Source: MPNP01 sp963668325
Lineage (GTDB): Bacteria; Pseudomonadota; Alphaproteobacteria; Rhodobacterales; Rhodobacteraceae
NCBI GenBank assembly: GCA_963668325.1
Contig: OY764222.1
Span: forward strand, 2,108,001 to 2,172,000
Length of the DNA stretch: 64,000 nt
Direction: 5' to 3'
The translations under genes were made by a program, and so were the position numbers. This document shows, piece by piece, positions 18,056 through 28,700 of this stretch (position 1 is its first letter; each line of letters starts with the position of its first letter). Under the pieces are notes generated by a model. The model ran no database searches and was not told the origin of the DNA. It worked only from the letters and a program-made list of their open reading frames with translations.

Positions 18056-19084
18056 TTGATGACCATAAAGTTTCCCTTTTCCCAAAAGCCCCAAGGTTAT
18101 AATCCAGTCTTGATTGATGATGGTATACTTTGGTTCAGATTACCTCTACCCATGGCCCTTGACCATGTGAATGTTTTTGCATTTGAGGAAGAAAATGGGT
18201 GGACAATAATTGATACAGGATTCCATACCAAAAAGGGAGTTGAAATCTGGAAACAAATTATATTGAATCACCTTCAATCCAAACCCATCACCAGAATCAT
18301 AGTTACCCATTATCACCCTGATCACATTGGGATGGCAGGTTGGTTCAAGTCAGAGTTTAACTCGGAAATCGTTACAACCCGGATATCCTGGTTATTTGCT
18401 CGTATGTTGGTATTGGATGTTCAGGAATACCATACCCAGGAATCAATATCATACTTCCAGAAAGCTGGATTGATTAAAGAGGCATTGGAGGAGAAAAAGA
18501 AAACCCGACCATTTAATTTTGCTGATGTGGTCCACCAAATCCCTCCTGGTTTCACCAGAATATCGGAGGGTGATTTAATTCCCATAGGAAAACGAAACTG
18601 GCGAGTTAAAATAGGTAATGGTCATGCTCCTTCGCATGCTACTTTTTGGTCAGAAGATGGAAGTATGTGTATTGGTGGGGATCAGTTTCTTCCGGAAATA
18701 ACTCCAAATATTGGGGTATATGCTTCTGAACCAGATGCTAATCCTTTAAAGGATTGGCTGGATTCTTGTCATAAGTTTTATGAGTGTACAAATAATGAAA
18801 CCCTTATATTGACCGGACATAAGGCCCCATTCATGGGAGTCAAGGAACGTCTGGAAGAACTTATAAAGCACCACAGTGATTGCCTGACTAACTTGGTGTC
18901 TATACTGGACCAGCCAAAAACAGCAATTGATTGCTTTGAAATTTTGTTTGGAAGAAGGATTCCTGAAAGGGAATTCGGGTTAGCAACAGCGGAAGCTTAT
19001 GCACATCTGAATTATTTATGGCATGAAGAAAAAATAATCAGGAAGATTGACAAATCAGGGGCTTATAAGTGGCAATTAACTTGA
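18056..19084 (+). CDS. MBL-fold metallo-hydrolase
   Basis: A 342-residue metallo-beta-lactamase-fold enzyme. The metal site is complete: THYHPDHIG (HxHxDH) near residue 85, GHAPSH and GGDQF further on, and TGHKAP near residue 258. A winged-helix-like C-terminal part (about residues 270-342) resembles the LACTB2 type of the superfamily. It is probably a thioester or lactone hydrolase given its position behind an acyl-CoA dehydrogenase, but the substrate cannot be read from the sequence. Confidence 0.85.
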   Translation: MMTIKFPFSQKPQGYNPVLIDDGILWFRLPLPMALDHVNVFAFEEENGWTIIDTGFHTKKGVEIWKQIILNHLQSKPITRIIVTHYHPDHIGMAGWFKSEFNSEIVTTRISWLFARMLVLDVQEYHTQESISYFQKAGLIKEALEEKKKTRPFNFADVVHQIPPGFTRISEGDLIPIGKRNWRVKIGNGHAPSHATFWSEDGSMCIGGDQFLPEITPNIGVYASEPDANPLKDWLDSCHKFYECTNNETLILTGHKAPFMGVKERLEELIKHHSDCLTNLVSILDQPKTAIDCFEILFGRRIPEREFGLATAEAYAHLNYLWHEEKIIRKIDKSGAYKWQLT

Positions 19085-19668
19085 TTCGATTTCTGGCAAT
19101 ATAGAGTAGTCAAAACCTATACCAAGATAATTGATATTGAAATTATTCTCTGATTCATTGACTATTTTATAGCAAATTCATTCGCTAGAAAAATTGCTGC
19201 ACGGCAAAACGTCTAAATAATTTTCACTTTGAAATATCTTCAAATTTTCTCTCATCCTGCCCATTGCTTTGTGGATTGCAGACCCAAACAATATTCTTCA
19301 AAAAATGGAAATTGGTAGTACTTCCCTCAGAATTGCAAGTGGGGAAAACAGACATATGACCCCCCCCAATGGTTATCAGACCCTCAGATTCTAAAAACAA
19401 CGACTATAATATGAGGCTTATACAAGGAGTGATTTACCCGAATTTCAGAAGTATATTTTTAACCTCACGATGGAATAATCCAGGAAAATAAAACTATTTG
19501 GTAGTTTCATGGAAGAGTGTTAACCCAATAATAGAATCAATTATACATGGAATTAATATGATGAAGGGAGTAAAGTGACGAGTACTCAAGCGATTAAATT
19601 CTATCCGTGTTTTGAGGTTAATGCAAAAATAGAATTTGTAATTTTTGTAATTTTTTCTGGAGGAATTG
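19085..19668 (+). other. AT-rich intergenic region upstream of the polyketide locus
   Basis: About 580 bases without a convincing gene. The composition is AT-rich with many stops in all frames, apart from a short open frame on the minus strand (19494-19676) that has no recognisable features. A C8 run lies near 19360. The last 100 bases contain repeated TTTGTAATTTTTGTAA before the ribosome site of the leader ORF. The polyketide synthase promoter must be here, but I could not fix its -35 and -10 boxes. Confidence 0.6.
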
Positions 19669-19722
19669 ATGGTCACCAGAACGAAAAATCACTTGCCCCA
19701 TAAAAGGAGATTGGCACAATGA
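19669..19722 (+). CDS. 17-codon leader ORF overlapping the polyketide synthase start
   Basis: A short open frame, MVTRTKNHLPHKRRLAQ, begins 6 bases after a strong ribosome site (CTGGAGGAATTG) and ends with TGA inside the sequence CAATGA. The ATG of the polyketide synthase (19719) and this TGA (19720-19722) share bases as ATGA, the classic layout for translational coupling. The peptide is very basic (Arg, Lys, His). It could be a leader that couples ribosome entry to the giant downstream gene. The synthase also has its own AAAGGAG site inside the leader frame. No homologue is known to me. Confidence 0.5.
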   Translation: MVTRTKNHLPHKRRLAQ

Positions 19723-22700
19723 ATTTACCTTCAGTTGAACCAGTAGCAATAGTGGGCATGGCGTGTCGATTTCCAGGTGCAAAAACCATTCCAGAATTTT
19801 GGGAACTGCTCGAATCTGGTGGAAACTCCGTCGCTGAAGTTGTACCGGGTACTGGAAATTGGCGAGTGGATGAACTCTTCTCGGGTATTACTGAATGGGG
19901 CAGTGCTTGCCGATATTGTGCTTATGTTGATGAAATCGATCAGTTCGATGCCAGTTTTTTTCGGATTTCGCCAATCGAAGCTCATTATTTGGACCCGCAA
20001 CAACGGATGATGTTAGAGACTTCCTGGTTGGCCCTTGAAGATGCTGGAATTAATCCAGAAAGTTTGAAAGGCAGCCGGACCGGGGTTTACACCGGGATCA
20101 GCAACGACGAGTACCGGATGTTGGTCTTAGATTATGCCAAGCCAGTCGAACCAGCTTCCTGTCTTTACGCACTTAGTGGGACCAATTTGAATAGTACGAG
20201 TGGGCGTGTTTCTTATGTGTTGGGCCTGATGGGGCCTACCAAAGCAGTTGATGCGGCTTGTGCATCTTCACTGTTATCAGTTCATGATGCGGTTGCCGAC
20301 CTTCAACAGGACAAGGCTGACCTAGCCCTCGCTGGTGGAGTGCAAGCTATTTTGAATGGTAGAATATTTAAACTCCGTGCAGATGCGATGATGTTGTCGG
20401 CTGATGGGCAAAGCAAGGCATTCGATGCTTCAGCCAATGGTTATGTCAGGGGTGAAGGTTGTGGCATAGTTGTTCTAAAGAGACTAAGTGAGGCTGAAAG
20501 AGATGGAGATCGTATTTGGGCGGTAATTCGGGGCTCGGCAGTCAATCACGGAGGGGCAAGCAGTGGTTTTACAGTTCCCAATACCCCAGCTTTGGAGCAG
20601 GTGATTGAATCTGCTCTTGCGCAAGCAGGAATCGCGGCATCAGAAATTGATTATCTGGAGGCTCATGGAACAGGGACTTCAGTTGGTGACCCAATTGAGA
20701 TCAATGCTATTGCCTCTGTTTATGGCAAGGGTCGAAAGTCTGTCCAGCCACTTTTGGTTGGTTCAGTTAAGACCAATGTTGGACATCTGGAATCAGCAGC
20801 CGGGATTGCTGGTCTAATCAAGGCGGCCCTGGTGTTGGAAAGGGGAGTAATCCCTAAACATCTTCATTTTCAGAACCCTAATCCAAGTGTTGAGTGGGAT
20901 CGACTACCCCTTAAAGTGACTTCCTCCCAGATGGACTTGCCCCTTCGTAATGGGCGGCCCCGTCGGGCCGGAGTTAATTCACTCGGTATATCAGGTACCA
21001 ATGCTCACATAATTGTCGAGGAATACAATAAATCTGCAAGAATCCCTTACGATAGGGGGCAGTTAGCCGGGTCGGGAAAAACCATACCCGTTAGCCTACC
21101 AGCATCCTTTGATAACCTTACTTTACTAGAAGTAGGGGCTCAGAAACGTCCCATTCGACTTTTGCCACTATCAGGAAAATCTGGAAAAGCCCTACGACAG
21201 CTTGCTGAACAGTACCTCGCATGGCTCGTCCGACATGAGGAAGACCAACACGAAATGGAACCTTTGTTATCGGATATGGCGTGGACTGCCAGTATAGGAA
21301 GATGTCATTTTGATTACCGTGAGGGACTTCTTTTTCACAATGCCGACTCATTACAGAAACAGCTCCAGGGCTTGATTGCGAATTATGAGGATAAAAAAGA
21401 AATTTCTCCAACCAAATTGGCATTTGTTTATACTGGAATGGGAAGCCAGTGGGCTGGGATGGGTGCATCCCTCTACCAAAGTGAATCGGTTGTTCGGGCA
21501 GTGCTTGATCGCTGTGAGGAGGTCTTCCAAAAGTTAAGGGGGACTTCATTATTAGATGTTATGTTTGCTCGTAAAGGCAGTATAGGGAACTTAGAAGACA
21601 CAGCTTGGGAACTACCGGCTCTCTATGCTTTGGAGTGCTCACTTACTGCTCAATGGGCTAGTTTGGGGATCAGGCCTGATGTAGTACTAGGCCATAGTGT
21701 TGGGGAATTGGCAGCTGCTCATGTAGCAGGAGTTTATGGCTTGGAAGATGGTATGAGGTTCGCCGTGACTCGAGGTATCCTCATGTCTCAAATCGGACCT
21801 GGGGCTATGGCTGCGGTTTTCTCTACTCCAAACCGTCTGGCTTCAATTATCGAGGAATTTAACGCAAATTCAGCAGGAGTCGGTCTTTGTATCTCGGCAT
21901 ATAATGGCAGCCATCAAGTAGTGAGTGGTACGATTGCAGACATTGAAAGCATCACCAAACTTTTGGAGAATGAGGATGTACAAACAAGGCGTCTGAACAC
22001 AAAAATAGCATTTCACAGTCCGCTTGTGGAGCCGGTTCTGGACCCTCTTGAAGCTTTCCTGGATGAAGTGGAAATCAAGCCTAATACACTCAATTTAGTC
22101 AGTAGCCTGACAGGTCGAGTGGTCAAGAAGAACAAGTTATTAGATGGAACGTACTGGCGAAACCATGCAAGAGAGGCCGTATCATTTGTCCGCAGTATCA
22201 AGTCCTTGGCAGAACTCGATGTGGATTTGGTCATGGAGGTAGGACCACGTCCGATTCTGGGGACAATGGCTGTTGCGGCTTGGCCTGATACTGTCAAGGA
22301 ACCGGCCGTTATTTCGAGTATGTGCCCTCCAACCAAGGATACCAATTCGACAACTGATGATGACGGCTTCATGGCGGGTGTTGCAAAAGCATATAAGGCA
22401 GGTCTCCCGATTAATTTTGAGGGTCTTTATACTGGAGAAGAGCGTCAGCGTATCTCAATTCCGAACTATCCTTTCCAGCGAGAACGGTATTGGCTGGATA
22501 CAAAAAGGGATCGGCGTTGGCAAGCTGGCCATCCATTGTTGGGCAACAGGCACGAATCTGCCAGCGGAGAGGTTGTCTACGAGAAGGAGTTTTTTCCTTC
22601 AGATCCTGAATGGATGGGAGATCATCGTGTGTTCGGAAGGGTTATTGCTCCAGGTGCATTATACGGTGCCATGGCAGCAACTGCTCAATTCCTTGATGGT

Positions 22701-25700
22701 GAAGGAATCGCTATTGTCGACGATATGCAATTGCATAATGCCTTGCTATTTCCTCAAGAAGATAATGACGAAAATGCTACCGAAACAGGTCGAAGGGTAC
22801 AGCTCGTTATAGACTGGCCTGAAAGTTCTGGTACCAGGCATGCTCAGATATACAGCAAGGAAAGTGAAGAGAATTGGACCACTCACGTGGAATACAGCAT
22901 ATTATCAGGAACACCGATTATACCTCGTGGAGAGGGCATATCCCTCAATAATCTGAAAGCCTTTCTGAATCCAGTTGATGTTCAGGGTTATTATCGTGCC
23001 CGTGCGGCCACAGGCATTGATCTTGGGCCATCTTTTCGAACTTTGGAGAGGCTCTGGTCTGGGCCAGGAGAAGCCATGGGCGAGATATCATTGCCAATTC
23101 TCCCCGGTCAGCACAATCTTGAGGTTCATCCTCTCTTGCTGGATGGTTGTTTTCAGGTGGTTGCGGCAGCACGCAATCCAGGTGGTGAGGAGGGTAAAAT
23201 TACCTATCTGCCCTTTGGATGGGAGAGGTTTTGGTTAACAACACGACTGCCAAGAAATTTATTCTGCCACGTACGGATGAACGAGATTTCCCGTAGAACT
23301 GAAACCGATCAACCACCAGAGGTGATGAGTGGAGAATTACACATTTATGACTCTGCCGGTAATTTGGTTGGCGGGATTGACGGTTATACTGTGAAACGTG
23401 CGACACCTGGTGCATTGTTCTCTCCTCTGGAAGGTGTGGATGAACTCCTCTATGAAATTGTTTGGCGTGAGGCTGCACTGGCACCAGGAATAACACCAGC
23501 AGATTTCTTTCCAACTCCACAATTAGTAGCTGCTGGCTCGGGTTTGCTTTCGGAGTATTTGGTTGAAGAAGGTGTCTCACGTGAAGACAGGAGTGCTCTT
23601 TTGGGCGATCTGGAACAGTGGGCTCGATCTCGTGCCCTAGCCTCCTTGGAACAGTTAGGGTGGAAGCGTGAAGTAGGTACGATACTGGATGTCGAGGATC
23701 TACGGAATAATCTAGGGGTTGGAGAAGAACATCATCGTTTGTTTCATCGAATGCTGGAAATGCTGACTAAATCAGGGATATTGGAAGAAATTGAGAACGA
23801 ATTTGAGGTAAGGATCGGATCCAACGATCCTTTGCCAGTTAATTTTCCTGATGATTTAGATGGTATCGTTACCAAATTGAGTGAGCAATATCCTCATGGT
23901 ACAATCGAAATTGGACTGTTTGGCCGATGCGGTACTGCCCTGAATGAAGTGCTTTGTGGCAAGGCTGATCCTCTGACGCTTTTGTTCAGTAGTGGAGAAC
24001 CAACCCCAGGTGATATGTATTTAAAAGCTCCAATTGCACGTGCAGCTAACAGGATTTTAAAGGAAACCGTACGTTCACTGGTAGCTGGGTTGCCCGAGGG
24101 CAAACGATTGCGGGTGATAGAAATCGGTGCGGGAACTGGATCGGCAACAGCAGCTATCCTACCAGAACTACCGGAAGGTCGTTTCGACTATATGTATACT
24201 GATATTTCTGCGGGCTTCTTTGCCGAAGCAGAAACCCGTTTTGGCGATGGCAATGGTGCGATAAGATATTGTCCCCTCGATATAGAGAAAGATCCGGTTA
24301 ATCAGGGCTTTGCTGCTAATTCCTATGACCTGCTTATTGCTTCAAATGTACTGCATGCTACTCGCTACCTTGAGGAAACTCTTGCCAATTGCCTGAAACT
24401 CCTTGCACCGTCTGGCCAATTGGTTGCCCTGGAGAACCTTATTGGTCAGGGTTGGTTGGATCTGACTTTCGGACAGCTTGATGGCTGGTGGCGATTTGCT
24501 GATGATTATCGTCCCCACCATGCCCTGGCAAGTCCTACAGTATGGCGACGTGTACTTATGGATGTTGGTTTTGCGGATGTAGCAGTCCTTGGAGTCGACG
24601 AGTCTGACCCGGACGAGATATTAGATAAAGGGGTTATTGTTGCCCAAGGACCGGCTGAAATTTTGGAAGCTCCTGGCACCTGGGTTTTGGTACCTGATGA
24701 AAACGGATTAGCTGTACAACTTGCCAACGAAATGGCAAGGCGCAACCAAACAATCATTTTGACGGAGAATAACCAGTCTGATGCCTTAAAGGATCTAACC
24801 TCTGATAAGAGGGTTAAAAGTACTCCCTTGGAAATTGAAAATCGTGCTTCCTGGAATTTGCTGATAAAAAACCTTCCGCTAGATATACCCTTCCGGGGCA
24901 TCGTCCATCTTATGGCACTTGATGGTCATGGACCAGAGGCAACTACCGAGGAAATTGGCCAGAATATTAAACGGGTAGGTTCAAGTGCTTTGGCCATGGT
25001 TCAGGGTATGTCAGATGCTGATGCAAAACCTGAAAATGGTGTCTGGTTTCTGACCAGCGGTGCCCAGGTCCTGGAACGAGAGTTTGGTGGCGAACTAACA
25101 GGTTCCGTCCTATGGGGTTTCGGGAAAACAGTTGGGCTTGAAGCAATGGATCTGAAACCAAGGATGATTGATCTGGACCCTGCAGTTAGGGATTCAGTAT
25201 CAGATATAATTAATGAGTTGATGTTTCCTGATAAGGAAAACCATATAGCCTACCGGTCAGGACGACGTCAGGTAGCTCGCCTGGTTCGGAAGGAGGAAAC
25301 GGTAGAACGTCTTACCTTGCCTGATGATTCGGCTTGGGTTTTGGCACCAGACCCCAGCGGTGTTTTCGAGAGACCTTGTATCAAACCCTTGCCAAAGCGC
25401 CCATTGGAACCAAAAGAGGTTCGTATAGCAGTTGAGGCTACCGGACTAAACTTTTGGGATGTATTTCGTTCTTTGGGTTTCATTGATGAAGGTGAACTTG
25501 GCCTGGAAATGTGTGGGCATGTTATTGAGGTCGGTTCCGAAGTGGCAACCGTTGCCATCGGGGATCATGTAACCGGACTTGGAAATGGTGCATTTGCTTT
25601 AGAAATGATTACCCGGGAAGAACTGGTAGCACCAGCACCAGAAGGGTTTACAGTATCAGAACTTGCTACAATACCTAGCGCCTATGTCTCGGCGGAACTA

Positions 25701-28700
25701 TCATACGAGCTGTCTGGTTTGGAACAGGGCGATCGAGTTTTGATTCACGCTGGTACAGGGGGGTTCGGACTGGCTGCTATACAGCTGGCGCAAGCTGCTG
25801 GGGCAGAAGTTTTTGCAACAACAAGTCTACCTAAACAGGAGTATCTCCGTTCAGTCGGAGTAAAACACATTTTCGATAGCCGGCAGACAGCATTTGGTGA
25901 AGAGATTCTTAAAGTTACTGGAGGTTCTGGCGTAGATGTGGTTTTGAACAGTCTTACTAGTGAAGGCTTTATCGATGCGAGTTTGTCCTGCCTTGCTAAA
26001 GGTGGAAGGTTTATAGAATTAGCCAGAAGAGATATCCTGAGTGAAGAAGAAATGGCCGAGATGCGCCCAGATGTTACCTACGCTATTCTTGAGTTGGATG
26101 TTCTGAAGATAACAGATCCGGATTGGGTTGGCCGAGTTCTTAAAAAGGTAATGAGGCAACTTGCAGCAGGTAAGCTAAAACCAATAATTCACAGCAGGTG
26201 GCCATTGGCCGAAGCAGGGGCAGCCTTAAGTTACATGAGGTCAACTCGGCACATTGGAAAAATTGTTCTGACGACTCCGCCATTAATTGGCGGTCATTTA
26301 AGGCATGACAGAACCTACTTGGTAACTGGTGGACTTGGTGGAATTGGATGCGCGGTTGCTGATTGGCTAGCTAAAAATGGTGCCGGGACAATTGTATTAA
26401 ATGGTCGGCGACCTCCAAATCAGGAAGTAGATAATTTTATCGATTCTTTGCGCGATGGCGGGTTGTCGGTGCAAGTTGAACTGGCCGATATGACTGATTC
26501 AATCCAAGTGCATGAAATGTTTACTCGAATCAAGGATGAATTGCCACCGCTGGGTGGAGTGATCCACAGCGTTGGAGTATTGTCTGATAGTACCTTGACA
26601 AATCAGAGTTGGGAGAGGTTTGAAACAGTTCTCTATCCAAAAATATTAGGGGCTTGGCAATTACACCAGGCAACGGCTGACCTAGATCTTGATTTTTTCA
26701 TTCTGTTTTCTAGCCGGGTTGGCGTAATGGGCAACCCGGGTCAGGCAAACCATGCTGCGGCCAATGCTTTCCTTGATCAACTTGCCAGGCACCGTCGGGC
26801 ACGGGGTTTGCCTGGTCAAGCGATTGCTTGGGGTGCATGGTCCGAGATCGGGGAAGCAGCCGAACAGTTCGATCGGATTGAACGGCAAATAGCAGCACGT
26901 GGTGGTCGATGGTTTACCCCACAACAGGGTATAAAGGCGTTTGAACAGCTGATTCACGAAGATGTTACGAATTCTGTTGTAATGGCCATGGATTGGTCAG
27001 TTTTGGAGGAGATCATCGAGGAAAAGCCACCATTACTAGAGGATCTCCTTACTTCTGGTTCTGATACTGATTCCGAGAAACATTCCTCGGCTGAGGATAT
27101 TATTTCCCGTATCATTGAAACACCATTAGCAGAACGTGAAGGACTGTTAATATCTTTCCTGCAGCATGAATTGCAGGCCGTATTAAGGTTGCCCTCTAAA
27201 CCTGAACCTACAATTGGGTTCTTTGATTTGGGTATGGACTCACTTATGGCCGTTGAACTGCGTAATAGGTTGAACAGAGCACTTGCCGATTCATACACAG
27301 CATCAAACACAGTAGTATTTGATTACCCTGATATAACAGTTCTTGCACGACATTTAGTCGAAGAACTCGGAGAAGTCGGTCCTGTTACCCCGCCAGAGCC
27401 AAAAACTGCTAAACCAACGACACCAAAGCAGGGCGAAGAACAGATTGCCATCGTCGGTATAGGCTGCCGGTTTCCTGGAGCACCAGATATTAACGCTTAC
27501 TGGAAACTTCTGGATAACGGAATTGATGCTGTGACCAATGGGCGTCAGGATGCCAGTTCGTGGAACGGAATACTTGGAGATCCAGCTGCCAAGGAAAATA
27601 TCTTCCGTTGGGGTGGCTTCGTTGAAGGACTTGATCTGTTTGATGCAGAATTTTTTGGCATCAGACCCATTGAAGCACGTAAGATGGACCCAAGGCAAAG
27701 GATGTTGCTGGAAACAAGTTGGCAAGCACTTGAGGACGCTGGAATCGCTCCTTGCTTGCTCAAGGGAACACGTACAGGTGTTTATGTCGGCTTGGGTGGA
27801 AGTGAATATCGAGATTTGGTTTTTACAGGTGCTCAAGAGGATAATTTCCTTGGTACTGCACCAAGCGTTGCTATCGGAAGAGTTGCCTATACCTTGGGGA
27901 TAATGGGTCCAGCCTTGGCGTTGGACATGACATGTGCATCTTCTCTTGTTGCCGTTCACCAGGCTGCTGCAAGTCTTAGGATAAGGGAAGTGGACATTGC
28001 TTTGGCTGGTGGTGTGCAAGCTGTACTTTCACCCCGAATTACCAAGTACATGGAGGATTTAGGTATGCTGTCGAAGATTGGTCGATGCCAGACTTTCGAT
28101 AGATCAGCGGATGGATTCGTTCGTGGTGAAGGTTGCGGTGTTATCGTGCTGAAGCGTTTAACCGATGCAATTGCAGACGGTGACCACATCTGGGGTTTGG
28201 TAAAAGGTAGCGCTGTTAATCAAAATGGGGCAAGCGCTTCTCTTACAATACCGAATGGAATGGCGCAGGAACAGGTAATTCAGGACGCTATAACACAAGC
28301 TGGAATCATTCCTACCGAGGTGGATTATTTGGAGGTACATGCAACTGGATCACAACTTGGAGATCCAATTGAGGTTCGTGCCGCAGGTACTGTGTATGGC
28401 AAGGAACGGTCAGAAGATCAACCACTCCTAATAGGAACGGTAAAGACCAACATTGGTCATCTTGAATCGGCCGCTGGAATTGCCGGGCTAATAAAAGTTC
28501 TCTTGGCAATGAAGCATGGGGTAATTCCAAAACATCTGCATTTCAATAAACCAAATCAACAGATTCCATGGGATGAGTTTCCGGTACAGGTTACCTCAAA
28601 GAAAATGGCCTGGCCTCTAAGCAATAATCGACCTCCCAGGGCAGGTGTAAGTGCATTTGCAATCTCTGGAGCGAACGCACACATGGTTGTCGAGGGCTAT

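Noticed and set aside
16329..19084. The acyl-CoA dehydrogenase and metallo-hydrolase as members of the polyketide locus.
   Set aside because: Same strand and close, but 0.6 kb of AT-rich sequence separates them, and similar gene pairs occur as ordinary lipid-metabolism genes, so they were not joined to it.
27354..28019. A 221-codon open frame on the minus strand inside the synthase gene.
   Set aside because: It is opposite a conserved KS domain; the residues make no domain and it is a codon-bias shadow.
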